From contig NC_086254.1 of NCBI RefSeq assembly GCF_021018805.1, positions 930,001 through 994,000 of the forward strand: a DNA stretch of 64,000 nucleotides. Reading direction: 5' to 3'. The DNA comes from Prinia subflava (Eukaryota > Chordata > Aves > Passeriformes > Cisticolidae). The notes beneath the pieces are model-generated. The model had not been told where the DNA came from. It ran no database searches and saw only the letters and a list, made by a program, of their open reading frames with translations. Positions 55,801 through 64,000 of this stretch are shown piece by piece (within the stretch, counting starts at the first letter, position 1; each line of letters begins with the position of its first letter). A program made the position numbers and the translations under genes.

Positions 55801-58800
55801 TATTCCCGTGTGAGGGGATGGATCAAACACCATCAGGTGGAGTGGGCAGAGGAGCCTGGGCAGGCGCGTGCTGGGTTTGAATGGCAGGAGCAGAGCATTG
55901 TTATATTCCCTGTTAGCCCTCTCTGTGTGCACGCAGTTTAATTTCGGCCTGCTGCAGCTGGTGTGGCATCTGCTGCTCCTGGCTGGCTCAGTGTCCTTGC
56001 AGGTGTGAGGGACTTTGGGATGCAGTTGCTCTCGCTGGGATCTTGCTGTGCCAGAGCTGCTCAGGGACAGGAGAGCAGGGCAGGGCACATGTGCTGCTGC
56101 TCTGTGGAGGAGCTGAAGGCTAGTCTGCTGAGCTGAAGGCTTTTTCCCTGTTAAGTTTGTGCTGGTTGGCAGGAGGAAGAAGCCTTAACAGCTAAGATTT
56201 GATATTCTTCCTTCCGTTGAAAGTGTTAATAAGAGCAGCAGCCTGCAGTAGGCAGCTGAGAGGTGCTGGGTCTGGGGACAGCCAGGCCAGTGACGTGTGA
56301 ACGCCACTGTGAGGGACACAGCGAGGCGTCTCAAATCCCTCTTATTTTTATGCTGATTTTGAAGGGACTTTTAATCCTTCAGACATATTGGCCTCTAAGC
56401 ACTTCTCTCAAAGAGGAATATAACCCCACTCGAGCAGTTCGGGTAATAATAGCACTTAGTGCTTAACGAATGTTGTGCAATTAATCCTCCTGGACTCATT
56501 GGAATGAATTGTGTTGATCTTGGTTGGGGAATGAGGAGCTGATCTGAGCTCAGCTCTCCTTTGGGTGTGGAGGATCAGCTCCCTCACTGTGGCTGCCCCA
56601 GAACCAGTGGGGTGGAACTGGTGAAGCTCAGGTGGGGTTCAGGTTGAGCTCTGTGTTCCCCTCCTGTCCCCTCCCAGCTGCACTGGGAATCAGCTCCTGT
56701 CCTGCAGGCTGGCACAGGGATCCCGGGGTCTGGGTAGGAGGCTGTTCTGGGGTCATGGCCTGGGGCCAGGGAGATGCTCATGGTTCCCTGTCCTGTTCCT
56801 TGGGTTTCTGAGCTGTCTCACAGCCTGGGTTAGCCAGCCTCTGCCATCCAGTCCATACAGGAGTACCCTGGGCACCCTGATTCAAACCAGACTCAGCGAT
56901 ATCACTGCATGTCCCACTAAAATAAACCATTTCCAGTTGGCTGAGGTCCCTGGGGTGGCACTGTCATTGCTGGTGGTGTCACCTTGGGGCCAGTGGGGAA
57001 GAGAAGCATGGAGTCCATGGTGTCAGTCACTCTGGGTACCGTTGGTATATTTTGTATGTCAATTCTTGCAGGATAAACTCAATTGTTTGATGATCTGTGC
57101 TTTGTTTTCAGGTTATAAACTCATTGGGAGCCATTCTGGGGTGAAGCTCTGCCGATGGACAAAGGTATGCTGTGTTTCCTTTTCTCATTTCATAAATAAA
57201 AACAAAGCTAGAGACTTGCTCAGGTATTCCAATTTTAAATATCATTAAAAAATATGCTATTATTTGCATGAACCCAAATTCCATCTTTCAACCTATAACC
57301 TTGCTTATTTTGAGCTATTAAAATCCCTCTGCAAAGAGTGAGAATACAGTTGTGGCACAGAGCTAGGAACATCCTTTTCTGGTTTTTCCAGTTGTTCTGC
57401 TCTCTGCTAAAACATCTTCTGCCTGCTGAAATCTACGTGAGGCAAAGGTGGGAAGATTGTATCCCTGGTGTGAGGCTGTGGAACAGGGATAACTCAGCCA
57501 TTGCCACACCTGAACAGGCACATGAGGCTGTTTGAACCCTGGTCCTGGGGATGGGTTGTGACAGTAAGGGCTCCCCTGGTTTTCAGCATTTATCAGATCA
57601 GATTTCCACGGGGAGGTGTTGTTAATGATTTCCCTGCTCTGTGGGGTGTGTGTGGATGTGGCTGTGTACAATGCCTGTGGGTATGAGCACACCTGTGTGA
57701 CACAGATTCCTTCCAGCCCTGCACGTGGCTCTTGGAGGAGCTGGAACTCAATAGCTTTTCAAGCAGTTTCCAGACTTAAAAACATTCCCAGCAGAGGCAA
57801 ACTGCCCCTTCAGGGTGGGTGTGGTTTCAGCTATCCTTGGCAGGTTCCTCTGGAGCTCACAAGTCTCTAAGGTTGTACATTTGGGGAGCAGCATTGATCA
57901 AAGAATCATTAAGGATGGAAAAGCCCTCTGAGATCATCAAGTCCAACCATTTCCCCAGCACTGCCAAGGCCACCACTGACCCATGTCCCCAGGTGCCACA
58001 TCCACAGGGCTGTAAAATCCCTCCAGAGATGAGGACTCCAACACTGCCCTGGGCAGCTGTGCCAGGAGCTGACCATCCCTTCAGTGAAGGAATTTTCCTC
58101 AACATCCACCCTGCCCCTCCCCTGGCCCAGCCTGAGGCTGTTCCCTCTCCTCCTGTCGCTGTTCCCTGGGAGCAGAGCCCGAACCCCCCGGCTGTCCCCT
58201 CCTGTCAGGAGTTGTGCAGAGCCACAGGGTCCCCCCTGAGCCTCTTTTTCTCCAGGCTGAGCCCCTTTCCAGCTCCCTCAGCTCCTCCTGGGGCTCCAGA
58301 CCTTCAGCCACCATGTTGCACCCTTGAGCATCCCTGGATGGGAACCTCTGGAATCAGCACCTCGTTAAGATGCCAGCACATGTGTAATTCTTGTGCCATG
58401 GCAGTGATCAGTCCTTGCTGTCTGAGCTCTCCTTCACTGCATGATTAACTTTGTTTATTTTTGAAAGAGCCCTTAGGATGCCATCCCAGGGTGGGCTGCA
58501 GAGAGTTTTCATTGCAATGCCTGAATGTTTGCATTGCAGTGTCCATGAACTGTTTCATCAAGAGCCTTGTTCTCCTGAGCAGCACTGAGAGTCCACCCTG
58601 GGCTGTCAGGAGTGCTGCAGGATGCACTGATCCCACTGCTGCTTTTCTGGTCACTCTTACACCCATTCCTCTCTTCTATAATTTTTAGTGGCAGACATTA
58701 TCACAAAACATTTAAAGAAAAGCTTGCCAAACCTCAACGTTGGGACTGAGAACCTATTTTTATGAAAGACTCAGTCTTTAATGCAGCACTGTAAAGCCGT

Positions 58801-60471
58801 TTCACAAAATAAATAGCAGCTCTGTGTGCTTAGATGGGCCCACACTTTTTCTGGCTTAAGCAGGAATTGAATGTAAGTCTTCTAATAAATTGAGCTGAAA
58901 TTGGTTCCAGGCAGTGGCTTTGCCTCAGGTTCACACCAGTGAGTGTGAGTCTTCAGGAGATTTATATCAGAGGAAAGCAGGAGCAGGGCTGGCAGGATCA
59001 GAATTAAGTAGAGTTTCATAGAGCATCTCAGATGGAAAAGATTGGGTTCCATCAAGTTCCAGAAAAAAACAGAAACCCTGTATGGTTTTGGAAGAGTCTG
59101 TTTGCCTTAGGAAAAGCCAAATATAACTTGCTCTCCTGAATTTGTGAATCTCCTGAAGTCTCTATCATTTGAAGAATGGGTAGGATCAACAGCATTTTCC
59201 ATGTCATTTAATCTTCCACCTGTACAACCAGCTAGGGATTAGTTGCAGATTTTTTCCCTGCTGCTCCTTTCTGTTGGATCACCAGGACTCTCCAGGAAGA
59301 GGAAGGCAGATTAAAAGCTACTGTGTTATATTTCACATTTTCTCTTGCGAGTAATAAAGTTTCTTTCTCATTTTTTATTATTTAACTGAGCTAATGAAAG
59401 ACAGCCTCTTCTGCAAGCAGCCTGCATGTTAAATAGGGGTTGAATCCTGTTGGGAAGGCTGCTGTGGCTGTGCTGGGAAGGGAAGTGCAGCATCCTGCTG
59501 GAGCCACTGCCGGCTGTGAATGAGGGTTTATAAGGTCAGGGCACTTATTTAATTTAGTGCTGCAAGAAATACTCTGCCAGATAAATGAAAAGAATGGAGT
59601 GTTCAGTAGGACAGCCTTGAAATGGATCCTTGTAGCTCCTGAGTGAGCTTTTCCAGGAACGCTTCCTGCAGCTCAAGAGGCTTCACCTGCTCTTCACGGG
59701 CTGAGTCTCAAAAGCTGCAGGAAAGCACATTGTTGTGCTGGGGTCTGCCAGAGAAAGGACTGAGTAGCTTAAAGTTCTTTCTCCTCTAACACAGGGATGA
59801 GTTTGACCTCCTAAATGCAGTCAAGCTGCGTGTAAAGAGTCACATTTTATAGGGAGCTGGAAATTTCTTGGGACAGGTGGCACTGGTGTCCCTCAGCCCT
59901 GCTCGGGGCATTATTGGACTTGGAACTGAAATCACAGCTGGCTGAAGGGAGCAGATCCATGCCTGTGCCCTCAGTTTGGCTCCAGATAGGGAGTTTTAAC
60001 TCTCATGGGGGGGTCTGTATGTGGGTGTGTGGGTGGGTGTGTTTCCCTACCCTCAGTGTGGCCCCAGGTGCATTTTTAACTCTGATGGTGTGTGTGGGTG
60101 TGTGTGAGTGTGTGTGGGGGTGTGTGTGTTCGTTCCCCTGTGCTCAGTTTGGCCCCAGGTGGGTTTTTAACTCTCGTGGTGTGTGTGGGGGTGTGTGTGT
60201 TCGTTCCCCTGTGCTCAGTTTGGCCTCAGGTGGGTTTTTAATTCTCGTGGTGTGTGGGGGGGTGTGTGGGGGTGTGTGTGTTCGTTCCCCTGTGCTCAGT
60301 TTGGCCCCAGGTGGGTTTTTAACTCTCGTGGTGTGTGTTTCCCTGCCCTCAGTCGATGCTGCGGGGCCGCGGGGGCTGCTACAAGCACACCTTCTATGGC
60401 ATTGAGAGCCACCGCTGCATGGAGGCCACCCCCAGCCTGGCCTGTGCCAACAAGTGTGTATTCTGCTGGAG
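28898..60471 (+). CDS. TYW1: TYW1, tRNA wybutosine synthase, 5' part (9 coding exons)
   Basis: TYW1 makes the tricyclic base of wybutosine on N1-methylguanosine-37 of tRNA-Phe, using pyruvate and radical-SAM chemistry. Exons: 28884-29032 (ATG 28898), 29694-29834, 30372-30473, 31361-31555, 32812-33096, 33968-34075, 44549-44654, 57112-57164, 60353-60471; phases agree throughout. They encode about 415 residues of an expected 730. In order: a hydrophobic anchor (about 9-38), a flavodoxin-like FMN domain with [11 protein letters not shown] (83-93) and FGLGNSAY (178-185), a Cys/Lys-rich stretch (245-261), an acidic linker, the conserved [15 protein letters not shown] region, and the radical-SAM motif CANKCVFCW with Cys 406, 410 and 413. 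The last exon ends in phase 2 within the Arg after CVFCW. The remaining catalytic exons are not in the window, so this entry is partial. Confidence 0.95.
31690..32215 (-). mobile_element. CR1 LINE fragment, antisense to + strand
   Basis: Reversed CR1 sequence with GCCTTCCCTGGGCACTTCC, CCTGAGCCTCCCCTGGCCC and GTCAGGAGTTGTGCAGAGCC. Very similar to copies at 57,897 and 60,730 and, inverted, at 52,196 and 53,945. It lies in TYW1 intron 4. Confidence 0.9.
34650..34838 (+). mobile_element. CR1 LINE 3' fragment, sense
   Basis: It runs from GGCACAGGGTGCCCAGAG through GGTTGGACGGGGCTTGGAG to GAGGTCCCTGCCAATACAAA and CTGTGACTCTATGAAA, a CR1 3' end. Confidence 0.9.
38335..38735 (+). mobile_element. CR1 LINE 3' fragment, sense
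   Basis: A continuous 400-base CR1 tail: GCTCACCTGGAGAGGAGAAG, GGGATATTGGGAAGGAATTG, GGCAGTGCCCAAGGCCAGG and a 3' end of CAAAACCATTCCAGGATTC. It opens a long frame on + that is not a gene. Confidence 0.92.
39783..40066 (+). mobile_element. CR1 LINE 3' fragment, sense
   Basis: It carries GGAATGGCTTCCACTGCCAG, GGGATATTGGGAAGGAATTG and TCCCTGCCCATGGCAGGGG, ending CATTCCATGATTCTGTGAC. Confidence 0.9.
41200..41590 (-). mobile_element. CR1 LINE fragment, antisense to + strand
   Basis: It starts GGAATCATAGAATGGTTTGG, the classic reversed CR1 3' end. CTTGTCCTGTCACTCCAG and CCCAGGCTGAACAGCCCC follow. Confidence 0.93.
42735..42812 (+). mobile_element. Possible tRNA-derived SINE remnant
   Basis: GATGGTAGAGCACAGG followed some 20 bases later by TTTAAATCCTGCTCAGG resembles the A-box and B-box spacing of MIR-like, tRNA-derived SINEs. 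Short and diverged, so only tentative. Confidence 0.25.
42815..42905 (-). mobile_element. Short CR1 3'-end remnant, antisense to + strand
   Basis: CAGGATCAGGGAGTGATTTG and GGTGGGAAGGGACCCTACAG resemble a worn reversed CR1 3' end. Confidence 0.5.
44765..45450 (-). mobile_element. CR1 LINE fragment, antisense to + strand
   Basis: A roughly 690-base reversed copy of a subfamily different from its neighbours: GGGGCTGGAAGGGCCTCTGG, CTCCTCATCCTGTCACTGG, CCACTGAACAGAGCCTGGC, CTCCACTGGACCCTCTCC and TGAGCAGAGGGGCAGGATC. Confidence 0.88.
45858..46010 (-). mobile_element. CR1 LINE fragment, antisense to + strand
   Basis: GGTTGGAAAAGGTCTTTAAG and AAGTTCAACCACCAATACAA resemble a reversed CR1 3' region, followed by CATTTCCAGGGATGGGGAC. 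Confidence 0.7.
48045..48285 (+). mobile_element. CR1 LINE 3' fragment, sense
   Basis: GGTTGGATATCGGAAAAGG, GCTGCCACAGCTCCAGGAG and GGACTGGATGATCCTTGTTG mark the same subfamily as the copies at 63,615 and, reversed, at 25,157. Confidence 0.9.
48610..48872 (+). mobile_element. CR1 LINE 3' fragment, sense
   Basis: GGAATGGCTTCCCACTGCC, GGGATGTTGGGAAAGAGTTG and CAGACCATTCCATGATTC are visible. A small internal deletion after GGCACTGGGTGG removes part of the usual GCCCAGAGCAGCTGTGG string. Confidence 0.88.
50420..50765 (-). mobile_element. CR1 LINE fragment, antisense to + strand
   Basis: It contains GCAGAATCCCAGACTGG, CCTGCTATGGCAGGGACACC, GGATCCAGGGGCAGCCACAG and TTCCTTCCCAATATCCCATC. Close inverted relative of the 38,335 copy. 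Confidence 0.9.
51600..51665 (+). repeat. (ATT)n microsatellite
   Basis: ATT/ACT trinucleotide repeat of about 60 bases in TYW1 intron 7. Confidence 0.97.
52196..52705 (+). mobile_element. CR1 LINE fragment, sense
   Basis: It contains CTGGAAGGTGTCAACCAGG, GGAGCTGGAAAGGGGCTCAG and CTCCTGACAGGAGGGGACAG. Same subfamily as 31,690, 57,897 and 60,730 in the opposite orientation. Confidence 0.9.
53945..54418 (+). mobile_element. CR1 LINE fragment, sense
   Basis: It contains GGCTGGAGCCCCAGGAGCAG, AAAAGGAGGCTCAGGGGGAC and CTCCTGACAGGAGGGGACAG, and ends AACAGTTCTGTGATTCTG. It lies upstream of TYW1 exon 8 and is complementary to the copy at 57,897. Confidence 0.9.
55488..55765 (-). mobile_element. CR1 LINE fragment, antisense to + strand
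   Basis: CACAGAATCCCAGAATGATT and GGGCTGGAAGGGACCTTAAA start a reversed CR1 3' end, followed by GATCCAGGGACAGCCACAGC. Confidence 0.93.
57897..58305 (-). mobile_element. CR1 LINE fragment, antisense to + strand
   Basis: It starts AAAGAATCATTAAGGATGG. GATCATCAAGTCCAACCA and CTCCTGTCAGGAGTTGTGC follow. It lies in TYW1 intron 8 and is inverted relative to 52,196 and 53,945. Confidence 0.92.
60005..60352 (+). repeat. Minisatellite at the splice acceptor of TYW1 exon 9
   Basis: About four units of 71-91 bp share GTGTGTTCGTTCCCCTGTGC, TCAGTTTGGCCCCAGG and GTTTTTAACTCTCGTGG. The last unit runs into the true acceptor (CCCTGCCCTCAG at 60,352). Each earlier unit carries a pyrimidine tract plus CAG (ends 60,056, 60,147, 60,218, 60,299), so it contains an acceptor look-alike. 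Confidence 0.92.
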
Positions 60472-60729
60472 GTAAGGCACACAGGGGTTTGGCCAGGGTG
60501 GGGGCTCTGTGGGACACAGCCAGCTGTCCCTGAGCCAGCTGTGCTCTGGGGAGTGTGGGCTGGGTGTGTTGTGTGAACACCCCGAGGTGCTGAGCAGTGG
60601 CAGTGTCTTTGGAAATGGGACTATTTTCCATATTTAAAGTACCTTCACCCCACCAATTCCATTGCTCTAAACAAGTGAAAAGTGATCACTCAGTAACTGT
60701 TGCCTTCCTAAAACAGCAGCTGACAAATC

Positions 60730-61085
60730 CTAGAATCACTGAGGTAGGAAGAGCCATCCAGGATTGTCCAGTCCCAGCTGTACCCGATCCCCATCTTGTC
60801 CCCAGCCCAGAGTGCTGAGTGCCACCTCCAGGCCTTCCCTGGGCACTTCCAGGGATGGGCTCTCAAAACCTCCCTGGGCAGCCCCTGCCAATGCTGACCA
60901 CCCTTTCCATGGGGAGATTCCTGCTGATGTCCACCCTGAGCCTCCCCTGGCCCAGCCTGAGGCCGTTCCCTCTCCTCCTGTCCCTGTTCCCTGGGAGCAG
61001 AGCCCGACCCCCCCCTGGCTGTCCCCTCCTGTCAGGAGTTGTGCAGAGCCACAAGGTCCCCCTGAGCCTCCTTTTCTCCAGGCTG
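60730..61085 (-). mobile_element. CR1 LINE fragment, antisense to + strand
   Basis: Nearly identical to the 31,690 copy over its length: GCCTTCCCTGGGCACTTCC, CCATGGGGAGATTCCTGCTG and GAGGCCGTTCCCTCTCCTCC. Confidence 0.92.
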
Positions 61086-61491
61086 GACAACCTGTCCTCA
61101 ATTCCCATTGGTCAGGAAAGTACTCCTTTCCTCAGAGGACTGACTTTGTGGTGAATTCCTGAAGGAAAGGGGCTGTGCTGGATCCGAGCTGCTCTAGCAC
61201 TACTCACTCACTCCTGCCTGGGCTTCCAAGGGAGGTGTGTGCCAGGCTGGGGGAGTGCAGGGCGGGATTGGGAAGAGAGGCTGAGGCTCAGCAGAAATGC
61301 CAGCAGTGACGTGAGAGCGCCTGGAGTGGGAGGACAGGGAGGTTGTGCTTGAGCTCTTTTGTTTTCCACCCTGCTATATCATCCCATGGGAGCTGTACTT
61401 CCTCTGAGACTTACACCTTACCCCAGGCTGCCAACAACACCCATTCCATCCCCCAGCCTGGGTGATGGTGGTCCAGCATCCCAGTGAGCAG

Positions 61492-61590
61492 CCTGAGCCA
61501 GTGGAAGGTGTCCCTGCCATGGCAGGGGGTGGAATGACATGGGCTGAAGGTCCCTTCTCACCCAAACCATTCTGGGATTCTGTGATAATA
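61492..61590 (+). mobile_element. CR1 LINE 3'-end fragment, sense
   Basis: GTGGAAGGTGTCCCTGCC, then CACCCAAACCATTCTGGG and ATTCTGTGA form a short CR1 3' end. Confidence 0.85.
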
Positions 61591-62337
61591 TTTCCATGTA
61601 AAACCAGCAAAATTCCTCTGAGTGCCTCTTTCTGTCTTTCATAGTCCTCACGTTTTAATGCAGATATTTCATGGGAGCATTTAAAGGACTGCCTTACCTT
61701 GTAGGGCACCTGAATGCTGTCTCCCATGTTAAATATGAGCATTGGACACTGGGGCATCCTGTGCAGTTTGCATTTGGGAGTCTATTGCAAAGTGTTCCTT
61801 GGTGCTTTGGATGGGCTTTCCTCATACCCTGGCTGGGAAGGAGGCAGCAAATGGCACCTTTAATGTGCAGCTTCTGCTTTGCTTCAGAGCAGGGCCGTGA
61901 CTGGGAAGGAAAACCTTCTGCTCATGCCTGTTTTCCATGTGGTATGCATGGAGTCCTGCAGTGAGACTGTGCTGGGAGGGTCATTGCCCTGCCTGTGCTT
62001 GTCCCTCTGTCCCCACTCAGAAAGTACAGCCTAAAAAGCAAACAAGAATGTGGTCAGGATGAGGGGCTTTGTTCCCAGCATTGCTCCACAGAGCATTTCC
62101 CAGTTTCTCTTCTAAATGCCCGCATTCAGGGTTTTTTGGCAGCAGCCTGGATGTGGAATAGGCTGAATCAGGGAAATCCAGCAAGTGTGAACTGGAGAGT
62201 GCAGAAAATGATAAATGAGATAGTACAGATTTATCAATAATTGATAAATCAGTCCATTAGTGTAGAGACCCGGAGAACGTGGCACTGTTCCCTGTGTGTC
62301 TAACTCATCATGCTGTCATTGTCACCTGTCACTTCAG

Positions 62338-62416
62338 AGGGATCTGGCAGCAGCAGCCTGATGACAACGAGTGCTACAGTGCTGATTTTCCTGATGGCTA
62401 CAATCTGAATCACTGA
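62338..62416 (+). other. Weak candidate alternative terminal exon of TYW1
   Basis: A good acceptor (CACCTGTCACTTCAG) precedes an open stretch that continues the phase of exon 9: the split Arg codon, then GIWQQQPDDNECYSADF and further residues, 25 complete codons to a TGA at 62,414. It would truncate TYW1 soon after the iron-sulfur cysteines. No homology was recognised, and an open run of this length is common by chance. Confidence 0.15.
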
Positions 62417-63282
62417 GTGCAAGGGAACAGCTTCTCAGGGCACTGAGCTCAGAGGTTTTAGCATTGATTCATTTATTTCCCTGCTGTGGGTGAGGTGGGT
62501 GGCAGGTGTTGGACTCTCCCATATGGAATGCAGCTGGCTGTCTTCAGGCCTCCCCTGGAAACTGGAAGGTTTAATTTAGAAAATGTGAGGCTCAGTTTGA
62601 GGCTCATCCCAGGACATTAAGCTTGACTTAAACCAGAACTGCTGCTGAAAGAAGATTTCTTTTTGGTGACTTTTCCAGCTCCTGTGCCTGGGCTGCTGCA
62701 TCCTTCCTGTAGCTGTGAGAGGGATCTTCCCTCCCTGCTTGCCACACCCAATCCCTGCTGATCCTGTTCCAGCCCAGCTTCCAAAGCCTGCAGTCAGGTC
62801 TATCTGTACTTTTTGTTTTATCCCCCACCCTTTGCAGGTTGTTCAGTGTGTGAGACTGAAGTGGAGCTGCAGGCCCTGGTGGCTGGGCAGGATAAGAGAG
62901 GCAACTCCTGAGCAGCAGGTGCCATCTGAACTGGTGCAGACATGTGAAATCCCAATTTTGATCTGCTGCTAGCAAAATGTTTTTCATACAGGTTTTGTGC
63001 TGGACTCCTTAGCTCTGCATGCTACCATGCAGATAAGGCTGCTGGGATTCCTGCTTTTTGATCTCTTCTTTCAGGATTTTGACATTTATAGATTCTACCA
63101 ATGTTTCCAACTGCACAACCACTGTGCTCTCCCCACATAGCTGAAGGAAAGGCCAAGGAACCTGTGTGTTCTCTTCCTCACTTTTACAAGAAATGCTGCA
63201 GTTTAGCTACCTTGCCTGGGAATTGAATTATCACTGGTGTTGGCTGGTCTTGACTTACACATTTTAGCCCCAAAGCAGTAAT

Positions 63283-63410
63283 CATGGAATCACAGAATGG
63301 TTTGGGTTGAGGCCTGAAAGGGAATCAGTTCCAATCCCTGCTGTGAGCAGGTCACCTCCACTAGAGGCCATGGCTGGAGCCAGTATCCAAACAACCTCAG
63401 AAAATTTGGG
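63283..63410 (-). mobile_element. CR1 LINE 3' fragment, antisense to + strand
   Basis: GGAATCACAGAATGGTTTGG followed by CAATCCCTGCTGTGAGCAGG and TCACCTCCACTAGAGGCC. Confidence 0.82.
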
Positions 63411-63614
63411 TTATTGTCAGAGATGTGCCTTCACTCTGAACTGGATGCTCTTCTTGTCCCCCTTGTCCCTGAAGGCATTCAGAGCTGTCAGGGCCCCCTC
63501 ACTGGCTCATGCTTCCCTGCCTGTCCCCTTCAGAGAGGTTGGGGATGCAGGATTATGTGGCAGCCTTTTGTGGGGACAGGAAAAGCAGACTGGGAGATGG
63601 GAACAGCTGGAGCA

Positions 63615-63850
63615 GTGTCAGGGAGGATCAGGTTGGATTTTGGGAAAGGTTCTTCCCCCAGAGAGTGCTGGCACTGCCCAGGCTCCCCAGGAATGGGCAC
63701 GGCCCTGAGGCTGCCACAGCTCCAAGAGAGTTTGGACATCACTCCCAGGGTGGGACAGGGTGGGATTGTTGGGGTGTCTGTGCAGGGCCAGGAGTTGGAC
63801 TGGATGATCCTTGTGGTCCCTTCCACCTCAAGATATTCCATGATTCTCCA
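63615..63850 (+). mobile_element. CR1 LINE 3' fragment, sense
   Basis: GGATTTTGGGAAAGGTTC, GAGGCTGCCACAGCTCC and GGACTGGATGATCCTTGTGG, ending ATATTCCATGATTCTCC. Confidence 0.92.
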
Positions 63851-64000
63851 GGGTGGATTGTTTGGTGTCCCCCCAGGCAGCACTGAGGCTGTTCCTTAAA
63901 AAGCATTGAGGGGGACACCTCAGACCTTAATTACTGCAACATCCGCAGTCATAATCCTGTCCTCCAAAGGAGTCTGTCACTCTCCATCCCTGCTCCGAGC

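Larger units (their letters stand above)
44655..57111 (+). other. TYW1: TYW1 intron 7 (12.5 kb)
   Basis: The longest intron in the window holds at least eight CR1 fragments in both orientations and an ATT microsatellite. No host gene was recognised. Stretches around 46,000-48,000, 48,900-50,400 and 56,000-57,100 contain no feature I can name, apart from AATAAA strings such as the one near 46,660 that have no attached exon. Confidence 0.7.
60472..64000 (+). other. TYW1: TYW1 intron 9, incomplete
   Basis: Sequence after the last recognised TYW1 exon, to the window end. The next conserved exon, expected to follow CVFCWR with the rest of the radical-SAM barrel, is not found. It holds CR1 fragments at 60,730, 61,492, 63,283 and 63,615, and a weak alternative-exon candidate at 62,338. 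Confidence 0.65.

Overview
This is a vertebrate nuclear window, most likely from a bird. The evidence is four intron-bearing genes with canonical GT-AG junctions, about two dozen CR1 LINE fragments, and a compact GC-rich first third rich in minisatellites, as on avian microchromosomes. There is no bacterial gene organisation, CRISPR array or viral gene. All identifications come from reading spliced exons by eye and comparing them with family sequences recalled from memory.

Layout. (1) About 1.8-11.4 kb, + strand: SEPTIN4, a septin GTPase. Eleven coding exons are secure and there are two competing candidates for the first coding exon. A long 3' UTR probably ends near the AATAAA at 11,388. (2) 11.4-15.25 kb: intergenic, with a 54-bp tandem repeat and CR1 pieces. 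(3) 15.25-20.5 kb, - strand: a complete 14-exon, about 541-residue coiled-coil gene of the CCDC183 family, tail-to-tail with SEPTIN4. (4) 20.5-23.3 kb: intergenic and more AT-rich. (5) 23.27-27.09 kb, - strand: SBDS, five exons and 250 residues, complete. (6) 27.1-28.9 kb: a CpG-rich head-to-head promoter region followed by TG/GA microsatellites and a G-rich roughly 20-bp repeat. (7) 28.88 kb to the window end, + strand: TYW1. Nine coding exons carry the membrane anchor, the flavodoxin domain, an acidic linker and the radical-SAM cysteine motif. The rest of the catalytic domain lies beyond the window. Its 10-12 kb introns hold most of the CR1 copies.

Functionally, SEPTIN4 and the CCDC183-family gene both point to the sperm flagellum (annulus and midpiece biology). 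SBDS (60S ribosome maturation) and TYW1 (wybutosine in tRNA-Phe) both serve translation and share a divergent promoter region. The order joins segments that in human lie on different chromosomes (SEPTIN4 on 17q; SBDS-TYW1 on 7q11).

I found no clearly new molecular system. The most interesting items are the unexpected position of the CCDC183-family gene; minisatellites grown directly on a splice donor (SEPTIN4) and on a splice acceptor (TYW1); and near-identical inverted CR1 copies flanking TYW1 exon 8.
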